A DNA stretch of 64,000 nt from Rhodoferax koreense. GTDB taxonomy: Bacteria; Pseudomonadota; Gammaproteobacteria; Burkholderiales; Burkholderiaceae_C. A program made the translations under genes and the position numbers. Location of the stretch: NCBI RefSeq assembly GCF_001955695.1, contig NZ_CP019236.1, forward strand, positions 310,001 to 374,000. The letters are read 5' to 3'. The notes beneath the pieces are model-generated. The model saw nothing but the letters and a program-made list of their open reading frames with translations. It had not been told where the DNA came from and did no database searches. Positions 34,113 to 42,091 of this stretch are shown piece after piece (position 1 is the stretch's first letter; the number at the start of each line of letters is the position of its first letter).

Positions 34113-34934
34113 ATGCTGCCCGATTTCTCCATGGCCTATCTCACGGCCGCCTCCTTCACCGCACCCGAGGCCATCGAAGTGGCCGCGGAAGTCGGTTACC
34201 AGCAGGTCGGCCTGCGCCTGATGTCGAACGGCCCGGGCGCCATCTTCCAGGAACTGCTGGACGCACCGGAAGTCCTGCGCGAAACGCTGGCTCGGATGAA
34301 GGACACCGGCGTGCAGGTCTATGACCTGGAGATCATCCGCATCGGCGACAACTTCAATCCCGACGACTACCTGCGGCTGTTCGACGCCGGTGTGCAGCTG
34401 GGCGCCAAGGCCGTGCTGGTGGCTGGCGACGACAAGGACGCGGCGCGCCTGGCCGCTTCGTACGCCCGCCTGTGCGAGGTGATGCGGCCCTTCGGCCTGA
34501 ACGCCGACCTCGAGTTCATGCCGTGGACGCCGGTCTCCGACGCCAACGCCGCGCTGGCTGTGGTGCGCGCCGCGGGCATGCCGGCCAACGCCGGCATCCT
34601 GGTGGACGGCATCCATTTCGGCCGCTCCCACACCAGCCTGGCCGACATCGCCGCCATCCCGAAGTCGCTGCTGCATTACGCGCAACTCTGCGATGCCACG
34701 CCCGGCACCGACTTCACCGAAGCCGAGCTGATCCACACCGCACGCATCGAGCGGCTGCTGCCGGGTGAAGGCGGCATCGACCTGACGGGCCTGTTCGCCG
34801 CGCTGCCACGTACACTCCCGGTCAGCGTGGAAGTGCCCAATGCCGTGCGCATGCCACTGGTCGGCCCCAAGGAATGGGCGCGCCAGTGCCTGGAAGCGAG
34901 CCGGGCCTTCATCGCGAAGTTGCCACCTCCCTAA
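34113..34934 (+). CDS. Xylose-isomerase-like TIM-barrel protein (possible 3-dehydroshikimate-dehydratase-like)
   Basis: A 273-residue AP-endonuclease-2/xylose-isomerase-like TIM barrel. The metal-ligand series is visible: Glu134 (DLEFMPW), Asp165 and His168 (VDGIHF), Gln191 (AQLCD) and Glu240 (VEVPN). This Glu-Asp-Gln-Glu order is shared by sugar isomerases/epimerases and by 3-dehydroshikimate dehydratases of the same fold. Its position 15 bases before aroE favours the second type or a related cyclic-acid lyase, but this is inference. It is the second gene of the iclR unit. Confidence 0.82.
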   Translation: MLPDFSMAYLTAASFTAPEAIEVAAEVGYQQVGLRLMSNGPGAIFQELLDAPEVLRETLARMKDTGVQVYDLEIIRIGDNFNPDDYLRLFDAGVQLGAKAVLVAGDDKDAARLAASYARLCEVMRPFGLNADLEFMPWTPVSDANAALAVVRAAGMPANAGILVDGIHFGRSHTSLADIAAIPKSLLHYAQLCDATPGTDFTEAELIHTARIERLLPGEGGIDLTGLFAALPRTLPVSVEVPNAVRMPLVGPKEWARQCLEASRAFIAKLPPP

Positions 34935-34949
34935 CAAGCTTTCCAAGAC

Positions 34950-35792
34950 ATGTCTTCACACCCTTCATTCGGCCTGGCCGGCGTCATGGGCTGGCCCGTG
35001 ACCCACTCGCGTTCCCCGCTGATCCACAACCACTGGCTCGCGCAATACGGACTGAAGGGCGTCTACGTACCGCTGCAGGTGCACATCGACAAGCTGGCCG
35101 ACGCGTTGCGCGGCCTGCCGGCGCTGGGTTTCGCCGGCTGCAACCTCACGCTGCCGCACAAGGTCGAAGCGATGAAGCTCGTCGACCGCGTCGACGAGAC
35201 CGCGCGCCGCATGGGTGCGATGAACTGCGTCGTGGTGCAGCCCGACGGCTCGCTCAGCGGCTTCAACTACGACGGCGCGGGCTACATCCAGAGCCTGCTC
35301 GACGCCAAGCCCGACTGGCGCGCCGATGCCGGCCCCGTGACCGTGCTTGGCGCCGGCGGTGCGGCGCGTGCCGTGGTGCTGAGCCTGGCCGACCGCGGCG
35401 CCAAGGAAATCCGCCTGCTCAATCGCACCTTCGACAAGGCGCAGGCGCTGGCCACCGAATTCGGCGCCCCGGTGCGCGCCGTGCCCTGGGAACAACGCGA
35501 CGCGGCGCTGGCCGACGCGGCCCTGCTGGTCAACACCACCAACCAGGGCATGCACGGCCAGCCTGCGCTCGACATCTCGCTCGACCAACTGCCCAGGACC
35601 GCGCTGGTCTCCGACGTGATCTACATCCCGCTGGAAACCCCGCTGCTCCAGGCCGCGCGCGAACGCGGCAATCCCACGGTGAACGGCCTGGGCATGCTGC
35701 TGAACCAGGCGCGGCCGGCGTTCAAGGCGTGGTTCGGGGTGATGCCGGAGATCACGCCGGAGCTGTTGAAGAAGGTGCTGGCGACGTTCTGA
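34950..35792 (+). CDS. aroE: Shikimate dehydrogenase
   Basis: A 280-residue AroE-family enzyme with the full set of shikimate motifs: GWPVTHSRSPLIHN (SxS substrate clamp), NLTLPHKVEA with the catalytic Lys, GFNYDGAG with the catalytic Asp, TVLGAGGAARAVV for the cofactor, and NTTNQGMHG. It interconverts 3-dehydroshikimate and shikimate in the cytoplasm. Being in an IclR-controlled unit beside a TIM-barrel gene suggests a catabolic quinate/shikimate-type role rather than the housekeeping copy. It is convergent with a LysR gene. Confidence 0.9.
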   Translation: MSSHPSFGLAGVMGWPVTHSRSPLIHNHWLAQYGLKGVYVPLQVHIDKLADALRGLPALGFAGCNLTLPHKVEAMKLVDRVDETARRMGAMNCVVVQPDGSLSGFNYDGAGYIQSLLDAKPDWRADAGPVTVLGAGGAARAVVLSLADRGAKEIRLLNRTFDKAQALATEFGAPVRAVPWEQRDAALADAALLVNTTNQGMHGQPALDISLDQLPRTALVSDVIYIPLETPLLQAARERGNPTVNGLGMLLNQARPAFKAWFGVMPEITPELLKKVLATF

Positions 35793-35857
35793 GGCCGCCA
35801 CGCCGGTCGAGACGCGGCTGCCGGTGGGCGACCTGCCTGGCACGGGCGTTCGCAGTG

Positions 35858-36762
35858 TTAATCTTTCCGCCAGCCCGGCAGCTTCGCCAGCCGTTCGGAC
35901 AGCTCCTTCAGCCAGACCTGCAGCAGCGAGGGGCCGCCACGCGCGGGTTGCACGGCCCATAGCGGCCACAGCGGCAGCTGCCATTGCGGCAGCAACTGCA
36001 CGAGCCGGCCGTCCTCGAGCGCATCCGCCACGGCATAGCGGTGAATCACGCCCGCGCCCGCGCCGCTGAGCAAGGCTTCGCGGTGCGCGATGATGGCGTC
36101 CGTCCACAGGCGGCATGGCGGCTCGATCAAGGCACGGTCTTCGCCACGGACGAACACGAAAGGCAGGCGTTGGCGAAGGCCGGAAAAGCCCACCCAGGGC
36201 AACTGCGCCAACTCTGCCGGATGCGCCGGCATCCTCGCCGCCACGAGCGTACGGCGAGCCACAGCCACTTCTTCAAGTTGTCCCAGCGATTGCGCCACCA
36301 GACCGGAGTCCGGGAGCCTGCCGATGCGCAAAGCCAGGTCGAGGTCCTCGCGCACCAGGTCCAGGTCGCGGTCCGTGAGCTTGATGTCGATGCGGACCTC
36401 TGCATGGCGTCGCCCGAATTCAGCGCAAAACGGCGTCACCACCAAAGCGCCGAAGGCCGACGGGGCGGTCATCCGCAACGTACCCTGCGGCACCGAGCCG
36501 CCCGTGCTCAGGCGCTCTCGCAGGGCCTGGTCGGCGCCCAGCCACTCCCGCGCATGTCGGTAGACCTGCTCACCGGCCTCGGTGAGGCGCGTGGCGCGTG
36601 TGGTTCGCAACAGCAACGCGCAGCCGTAGAACTGCTCCAGCTCTCTCAACTGTCGGCTCACGCTGGACTGGGCCAAGCCCAGGTCACGCGCCGCCGCCGA
36701 CAGGCTGCCGCGTTCCGCGACGCGGGCAAAGGTCCGTAGCAGGGGGAATGGAGGTCGCTCAC
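35858..36762 (-). CDS. LysR-family regulator with out-of-frame start
   Basis: A full LysR protein can be read from about 36750 (LLRTFARVAERGSLSAAARD, AQSSVSRQLRELEQ and the effector domain) down to the stop at 35858. The reading frame has no ATG, GTG or TTG before the helix-turn-helix: upstream of it comes a TAG at 36782. A GTG start (36762) lies one frame off, just before a run of five C (36742-36746 on this strand); one extra C would join them and give a normal LysR N-terminus. The gene is thus frameshifted, or starts at an unusual codon such as the TTG at 36676, which would lose half of the HTH. It is divergent from the lactonase-like gene. Confidence 0.68.
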
Positions 36763-36879
36763 TTGATCTGGCCAGTCGCCGCTATCGGCGCCGCGGATGA
36801 ATGTTATGCGCAGTCGTGCGGGACTGAGAGGCCCCCGTTCGAAAAAATCGGGGCCATCACCACTTCATCGGGAGCATCC

Positions 36880-37779
36880 ATGCGTCATTCTTCCATCTTT
36901 GCGATCCTGCTGGCAGCCACGGTGGCCGGTGCCCACGCCGACGAGCCGCCGACCTGCGACCTGCTGGCGGCACCGCCCAAGGTGGTCGCAGAAGGCTTCC
37001 AGTACACCGAAGGCCCGAGCTGGTCGCCGCAGGGCTACTGGGTCTTCAGCGACATCCCGGCCAATACGGTCTACCGCTTCGACGGTCGCGCACCGGCGAC
37101 GGTGTGGCTGCGGCCCTCGGGCTACGCCAACGGCAATGCCTTCGATGCCCAGGGCCGTGTCTGGAGCGCCCGCCATGACCGCCACCTGTCGCGACGCGGC
37201 GCCGACGCAACGGTGGATGTGGACGTGGACCGTTTCGACGGCAAGCCGCTCAACAGCCCGAACGATCTGGTCGTGGCCGCCGACGGCGCCGTCTGGTTCA
37301 GCGACCCGGCCTTCGGCATCAGCGGCTACGGGCCGGCCAAGGCGCCGGAGGAGCAGCCTGTTCGCGGTATCTACCGCTGGAAAGACGGCCAAACCACATT
37401 GCAGACCGGCGCCCTCAAAGACCCGAACGGCCTGGCTTTTTCGCCCGACGGCCGGCTGCTTTATGCGGCCGACACCTTCGTTGGCATCGTGCGCTTCACG
37501 GTGGACGCGCAGAACCGGCTCGGTCCGCCCGAGGCCTGGGCCAGCTTGCCGCCCCGGCCCGGTCAGACGGCCAATGCCGACGGTTTGAAGGTGGATCGCG
37601 CGGGACGGGTGTGGCTGGCCGGGCCCCAGGCGATCGGCGTGTTCGAGCCCAGCGGCCGTCTGCGCTGCCGAATCGAGATTCCGGCACCCCATGTGGCGAA
37701 CCTCTCCTTCGGTGGTGCAGACGGTCGCCAGGCCCTGGTCACGGCGAGCGATCGCCTGTGGCTGCTGCAGCTGCGTTGA
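36880..37779 (+). CDS. Secreted SMP-30/gluconolactonase-like protein
   Basis: A 299-residue six-bladed beta-propeller with a signal peptide (MRHSSIFAILLAATVAGAHA). It has AEGFQYTEGPSWSPQGYWVF with the family's metal-ligand Glu, PNDLVVAADGAVWFSDP with Asn and Asp ligands, DPNGLAFSPDGRLLYAAD, and NADGLKVDRAGRVWLAG. It probably hydrolyses a lactone in the periplasm. The start at 36880 has a GGGAG site. It is divergent from the LysR gene, which would normally be its regulator. Confidence 0.88.
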   Translation: MRHSSIFAILLAATVAGAHADEPPTCDLLAAPPKVVAEGFQYTEGPSWSPQGYWVFSDIPANTVYRFDGRAPATVWLRPSGYANGNAFDAQGRVWSARHDRHLSRRGADATVDVDVDRFDGKPLNSPNDLVVAADGAVWFSDPAFGISGYGPAKAPEEQPVRGIYRWKDGQTTLQTGALKDPNGLAFSPDGRLLYAADTFVGIVRFTVDAQNRLGPPEAWASLPPRPGQTANADGLKVDRAGRVWLAGPQAIGVFEPSGRLRCRIEIPAPHVANLSFGGADGRQALVTASDRLWLLQLR

Positions 37780-37789
37780 TCTGGCCGAT

Positions 37790-37805
37790 CCCCGTTCTCG
37801 CGGGG
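37790..37805. terminator. Short hairpin after the lactonase-like gene
   Basis: CCCCG (37790-37794) and CGGGG (37801-37805) form a five-base-pair stem with a six-base loop 11 bases after the lactonase stop. No T-run follows, so termination is only possible, not shown. The flanking CCGATCCCCG resembles the livG-livF gap. Confidence 0.3.
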
Positions 37806-37827
37806 CGGTACACCTTCGGGTGGCGCC

Positions 37828-38187
37828 TCAACCCGCCTGCGGCAACAGGCCCACGAAGCGGTCGGCCAGCGTGGGCCGGGAGCGTGCGGCCCACACCGCG
37901 CTGAGCTCCATCGTGGGCAGCAAATGCCCTTCCCGGATCTCGCGGTAGTCCACCCCTGGAAATACCACCCGGGCGGTCGCACTCGACACCAGGGCCACGC
38001 CGCAATGCGCCGCCACCCACGCCAGCACGGTGATGGTGCGGCTGGCTTCCTGCATGACCTCGGCATGGGCGCCGCGTTTCCAGCCGTTCCCGAGCCACGA
38101 CCAGCCGGTGTGGATCGAGCGTGGCGAGGTCGTGGGCGACGTCCCCGGCGAGGGCTGCGGACCCGGTGGCTGCTGGTGCCGCCGCAT
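37828..38187 (-). pseudogene. Remnant of a LysR-type effector domain
   Basis: An open stretch of 119 codons whose last 80 residues read like the C-terminal third of a LysR effector domain: EVMQEASRTITVLAWVAAHC, GVALVSSATARVVFPGVDYR, ADRFVGLL. The first 40 residues are low-complexity Pro/Ser/Thr and match nothing, and no DNA-binding domain is found upstream. It looks like the 3' scar of a deleted regulator. The rest of the gap to the next gene (38188-38313) is lower in GC and I see nothing in it. Confidence 0.6.
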
Positions 38188-38313
38188 GGAGGCGGGTTAC
38201 GCCGAAGCGCCGCCATCTTCTGCATCTTCGAATTTGTGAGTCAAATCCGTTGTTGGTCGAGGGAATACTTGGACCAGTAGCTATCTAAACCATAGCAAAA
38301 GAGATCTTCCTCA

Positions 38314-39339
38314 TCAGGACGCCTCTTCGATCAATTCGGCAATGCGTTCACGCTTCAGTTGCCGCGCGTGCTGCAGGGCCGTCATGCCGCGCCGGTCGAC
38401 CAGGCCCACCTTGGCACCGGCCGCCAGCAGGCGTTGCACCACAGCCGCGTGGTTGTGGATGGTGGCCAGCATCAGCGGCGTGTGGCCGGCCGGATCGGCC
38501 GCGTCGAGCGGCGCGCCGCGCGCGAGCAGGCGGTTGATCTGCGAGGCGCGGCCGGTGCGTGCAGCTTCCTGCAGGGCGCTGGCCAGCGGCAGGGTCGAGA
38601 TGAGGGCGGCGCGGCGTGGCTGCTGCGGATCGCCTTCGTCGTCGCGTGACATTTCGTTCGCCAGCGGTGTGTGCGACAACGCGCTGGGCGCTACCGGCGC
38701 GGCGGTGGCTTGCTCCGGTGCCGGCATCGCGGATGGCGCTGGCTCGGGGGGCGGTGGCGCCAGTTCCGCGGCGGCGGACTTCTGCTGTGCCGCCACGCCG
38801 TCGGCCTGCGCTTGCGCTTGCGCCTGCGCCGTCGTCGGTGGAGCCGCGGGCTTCGGGGTGCGGGCGACCTCGGACTGCTTCTTTTCCGATCGCAGCGCGG
38901 GGGCGGGTGCTGCGCGTGGTGCCGGTTCTGCGGGCGCAACGGGTGCGGTGGGGGCCATGGTTTGCGCTGGCGTGGCGGGTGCGGCAGCTTCACCGAGCAC
39001 ACGCGTGCGTGTTTCCGTCGGTTCGCGGTCGAACTGCAGCACGAGCAGGCCGGTGAGCCCGGCCAGTGCCACGCTGGCCAGCAGCGACAGCTTCCAGCGC
39101 GACAGGTTGGCGGCGGGGCGTGCTGGCACGGCCGATGCCGCCGCCGCCGCAACCTTTGCGGGCGCGGTGGCAGGCCCGGCGGCGAGCACGGCGTTTGCAT
39201 GCGCACGCACGGCATCGCGCACATGGCTGGCGGGCCGGCGCGGGTCGGCTGCGCTGGCCTGGTGGTAACGGCGCAGCAGTTCGTCGGCGGCCGGCTCGGG
39301 TTCGAGCCAGGGGTCTTGCGGTGGTCGGGGCGCGGTCAT
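38314..39339 (-). CDS. Membrane anti-sigma-like protein with ankyrin repeats
   Basis: A 341-residue protein coupled to the sigma-factor gene by an overlapping start (ATGA). Residues 1-75 are cytoplasmic (DELLRRYHQASAADPRRPAS), 81-101 form one membrane helix (WKLSLLASVALAGLTGLLVL), and about 105-235 is Pro/Ala-rich with an AQAQAQAQA run. About 240-341 holds two to three ankyrin repeats (RASQINRLLARGAPLDAADP, GHTPLMLATIHNHAAVVQRL). The position and topology fit an anti-sigma factor whose periplasmic ankyrin part senses a partner. No zinc-type anti-sigma motif is seen. Confidence 0.75.
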   Translation of the reverse strand: MTAPRPPQDPWLEPEPAADELLRRYHQASAADPRRPASHVRDAVRAHANAVLAAGPATAPAKVAAAAASAVPARPAANLSRWKLSLLASVALAGLTGLLVLQFDREPTETRTRVLGEAAAPATPAQTMAPTAPVAPAEPAPRAAPAPALRSEKKQSEVARTPKPAAPPTTAQAQAQAQADGVAAQQKSAAAELAPPPPEPAPSAMPAPEQATAAPVAPSALSHTPLANEMSRDDEGDPQQPRRAALISTLPLASALQEAARTGRASQINRLLARGAPLDAADPAGHTPLMLATIHNHAAVVQRLLAAGAKVGLVDRRGMTALQHARQLKRERIAELIEEAS

Positions 39340-39968
39340 GCGAACTCCTGTAGCTGCTGGCGCAGGCGTTGGCGGGCGTAACGCAGGCGGCTCTTCGCGG
39401 TTTCGAAGTTCACACCGGTGGCGCGGGCGATGTCTTCCACGCTGAGGCCGCCTTCCGCCTGCAGCAGGAAGGCCTCGCGCTGCTCGGCGGGCAACTGCTC
39501 CACCGCTTCGATCAGCGCCTCGGCCTGCTGGCGCGACTGCAGTTGCCGCAGCGGCCCCAAGCCCGAGTCGGCGGCCAGCGTGTCGAGCAGCGTGCCGTCC
39601 TCTTTTGCGTCGTCGTCGAGCCGCAGGTCGTGCCGGTCGCTGCGGAAATGGTCGATCAGCCGGTGGTGCGCGATGGTGAACAGCCAGGTCTTGAAACGTG
39701 CGCTCGGCTGGTAGCCGGTTCCGCCGTCGGTTGACGCCCTCAGGCTGCCACCCTGGCGCGCCACGGCGAACCACACATCCTGCAGCAGGTCGTCGGCCAC
39801 CGCCGCGATGCGCACGCTGCGCAACAGAAAGCGCCACACGCCGAGTTCACGGCGCGCGTAGAGAGTGTCGAAGGCCGCGATATCACCCGCCGCGTAGCGC
39901 AGCATGAGCGCTTCGTCGGGCTCATCTACGTTGGGGTCTGGGAGGGCAGGGCCGGGCATGCGCGGCAT
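39336..39968 (-). CDS. ECF-family RNA polymerase sigma factor
   Basis: A 210-residue sigma-70 family protein. Region 2 (about residues 20-95) has AFDTLYARRELGVWRFLLRS and ADDLLQDVWFAVA. Region 4 (about 150-205) has LPAEQREAFLLQAEGGLSVE and ATGVNFETAKSRLRYARQRL. It directs RNA polymerase to a small regulon, normally held back by the downstream anti-sigma-like protein with which it overlaps by four bases. The first ATG is used; another three codons in is equally possible. Confidence 0.9.
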   Translation of the reverse strand: MPRMPGPALPDPNVDEPDEALMLRYAAGDIAAFDTLYARRELGVWRFLLRSVRIAAVADDLLQDVWFAVARQGGSLRASTDGGTGYQPSARFKTWLFTIAHHRLIDHFRSDRHDLRLDDDAKEDGTLLDTLAADSGLGPLRQLQSRQQAEALIEAVEQLPAEQREAFLLQAEGGLSVEDIARATGVNFETAKSRLRYARQRLRQQLQEFA

Positions 39969-39994
39969 TATCCGGCGCGCGCCGGGTGGCAGGC

Positions 39995-40819
39995 TCAGCG
40001 GCGCACGGGTGGATCGGGCACATAGGAAGCCGTGGCCGAGCCCGGAAACGGGTCCGGCACCGGCCCGCGTACCGGTGGCCGCGCAATGACGCCGCTGGCC
40101 AGCAGATTGGCGTAGCTGTCGTAGCGGATGCGCACGATCTCGTCGGGCCGCGTCTGCTGCCGTTCGAATTCGGTGGTGGTGACCACCGAGGTTTCGCGCG
40201 CGCCATGCCCCGTGCCGAGCTTGGCCGCCGGGGCCGGCGCAGCAGCCGGGGCTGCGGCATCGGCCAGCGTGCTTTTTTGCGAGGCGGTGGCGCTTTCGTT
40301 GGCGGACTCCTGCGCAGGCGCGGCGCGCTTCTCGCGCATGCGGCTCGGCTCGGGCACGACCACCACCGGCTCCGGCACGCGCTCCCGGAACAGCGCCACG
40401 CCGATCACGCCGAGCTGCCCCGGCCGCCCGGTGCGCGTGGCATAGGCGTCGCCGGCATCGGCGAATTCGAAAGCCGCCACCTCCTGGTCGCTCTTGCGCC
40501 AGCCCGTGATCTGGTAGCCCTGGCGCGCGGCGAACACATAACCGGTCTGCTCCCAGGCCGCCGTCTCGCCGCTGATGACGTTCACGCCATCGACCGAGGC
40601 CACGGCCAGCAGCCGTTCGCCCAGCGCGTTGCGCACCGAGACCGCATACCGCGCACCTGGCCGGCCCGCCACCCAGTATTCGCCGCGGTGCGTGTAGACG
40701 GGCAGCCGCGCGCCGGTGTCGCGGTCCACGAGGGTCACGTCGGCGAGGCGGCCGACGGCGTGGGCCTGCAGAGTGGCGGCGGCCAGCAGGAGGGCGAGGG
40801 TGATTGGTTTGAGGTTCAT
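39995..40819 (-). CDS. Exported protein of unknown function, 274 aa
   Basis: A 274-residue protein with a signal peptide (MNLKPITLALLLAAATLQAHA). The N-terminal half reads as a beta-rich domain (LADVTLVDRDTGARLPVYTH, ITGWRKSDQEVAAFEFADAG), then comes a Pro/Ala/Glu-rich linker and a C-terminal segment (TTTEFERQQTRPDEIVRIRY). I do not recognise the family. It ends 27 bases upstream of the sigma factor on the same strand, so it may belong to the envelope function controlled by the sigma and anti-sigma pair. Confidence 0.72.
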   Translation of the reverse strand: MNLKPITLALLLAAATLQAHAVGRLADVTLVDRDTGARLPVYTHRGEYWVAGRPGARYAVSVRNALGERLLAVASVDGVNVISGETAAWEQTGYVFAARQGYQITGWRKSDQEVAAFEFADAGDAYATRTGRPGQLGVIGVALFRERVPEPVVVVPEPSRMREKRAAPAQESANESATASQKSTLADAAAPAAAPAPAAKLGTGHGARETSVVTTTEFERQQTRPDEIVRIRYDSYANLLASGVIARPPVRGPVPDPFPGSATASYVPDPPVRR

Positions 40820-40964
40820 CTTTCAGGTCCAGGAAAGTGTTGGAGCTGACTGAAACGACGAAGGCGGGAGAACGGGGTTGAGACGAGTTGTAAATATTCG
40901 TGCTCGACCCGTGAAGCTTTCCCCATGAACTGGCGGCTGACCGAACTGCCTGTAGTGTTGGCGA

Positions 40965-42017
40965 TTAAGCGCAGGCTTGCGCTTCGCCTTTCGGTCGCCA
41001 AGCCACCATGCCTTGGGTCCGTGCCCTGACTTCCGGAGATGCCAGGCAAGTCGCGACGGCTTCGTAGCCGGGTGAACCCGGATGCGCAGCAACAAGCGCT
41101 GGCGGACTGTGATTGGCAGGGCAAAAGATGATTGTCTCGTCGGCATCAACTGTGGCCAGATCAAGGATCGCGCAGGAACGAGTCATCAGGAAAAGTGGCT
41201 TGCCGCTGGTCCTGCGGCGACGCAAAAATGCGATCACGGCTTCTTGCGTGCCTTGATCCAGCCCCTGTTCGACCATATCGATCACCAGAATCGTCTGACC
41301 GTCGGCTTCGATCCCGGCAATCAAAGCAATCAGTGCTTCGGACGAAGAGGCGCCATCTTCGAGGAGCCAAGTCAGCGCTTGATCAACGCGCGACCTGAGT
41401 CCAGAGTCGTCTGCAAGCTGTAGCGTCGTGTCTGCTTTCAACCGATCGAGTCCTAGAAAAGCTGCGCCTGGCAAGACTTCAGCCAAGCGCAAGGCCAACC
41501 GGGTCTTTCCACTTCCGAGTGGGCCGACGATGTAATTCAGCGGCTTGATTTCGGGCAAACTGAAAAGCTCGCCGCCCCAGGGCCATGGAAGCTCGAATTC
41601 GACCGGGTGTGTTGCCGTCGCGGCCAGCAGGTATGTCAACTCCGCCGCTATCGGTGTCTGGCCCCGGTCAAGGTCGGCTCGCACGCGACGTACTTTTTCG
41701 ATCGTGCCGATGAGTTGTCCGACTTGGTTTTCGAGCGCGGCCTGATGGGCTGCCAGCGAAGGCACCAGCGCCCGGACATCGCCTTCGATGACGCGAGCCA
41801 CTTCGGCAAGACTCAGGCCGAGTGCGCGCAGGGCCACGATTTCGGCGCCACGGGCCATTTCGTTGGGACCGTAAGACCGCCATCCTGCCGGGTTTCGCGC
41901 TGGCGTGATCAATCCGCGTTGTTCGTAAATGCGCAGGGCTTTGGCGGAAACGCCAAGTCGTTTGGCGGCTTCCGAAGGACTCAGGAATCGATTGGTGGAG
42001 ATCAAGATGCACCTCAT
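40965..42017 (-). CDS. MerR-type DNA-binding domain fused to a P-loop ATPase
   Basis: A 350-residue fusion. Residues 12-80 are a MerR winged helix (LSPSEAAKRLGVSAKALRIY, LITPARNPAGWRSYGPNEM) followed by a helical dimer arm to about 120. From about 155 on it is a P-loop NTPase: Walker A GPLGSGKT (165-172), a Walker-B-like ILVIDMVEQ (243-251) and a later KPLFLMTRSCAILDL. This domain resembles ABC-type ATPase modules, but no signature motif is seen. GC content is lower than in the neighbours, and a 19-nt-spacer promoter precedes it. Function unknown; ATP-gated regulation is inference. Confidence 0.8.
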   Translation of the reverse strand: MRCILISTNRFLSPSEAAKRLGVSAKALRIYEQRGLITPARNPAGWRSYGPNEMARGAEIVALRALGLSLAEVARVIEGDVRALVPSLAAHQAALENQVGQLIGTIEKVRRVRADLDRGQTPIAAELTYLLAATATHPVEFELPWPWGGELFSLPEIKPLNYIVGPLGSGKTRLALRLAEVLPGAAFLGLDRLKADTTLQLADDSGLRSRVDQALTWLLEDGASSSEALIALIAGIEADGQTILVIDMVEQGLDQGTQEAVIAFLRRRRTSGKPLFLMTRSCAILDLATVDADETIIFCPANHSPPALVAAHPGSPGYEAVATCLASPEVRARTQGMVAWRPKGEAQACA

Positions 42018-42035
42018 TGTTGACGAAGGCTTGCC

Positions 42036-42066
42036 TTTATCGGGGTGACCCCAGGGGCCGGGTCAA
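42036..42066 (-). promoter_or_regulatory. MerR-type promoter with a 19-nt spacer
   Basis: On the minus strand, TTGACC (42066-42061) is followed after exactly 19 bases by GATAAA (42041-42036). The spacer holds the perfect palindrome GGGGTCACCCC (42042-42052). An over-long spacer with a central dyad is the classic MerR-regulator target. The ATG of the MerR-ATPase gene lies 18 bases beyond the -10 box, so this is likely its own promoter. Confidence 0.6.
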
Positions 42067-42091
42067 GCGCTCTTTTGAACCTTCGAAAAAC

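Noticed and set aside
37563..38225. Minus-strand open frame of 220 codons
   Set aside because: It overlaps the lactonase-like gene antisense and reads as Arg/Pro-rich shadow; the LysR remnant is in another frame.
38314..39837. Longer minus-strand frame for the ankyrin protein
   Set aside because: The extra N-terminal part is antisense-like frame shadow of the sigma gene; the overlapping ATG at 39339 fits the coupled start.
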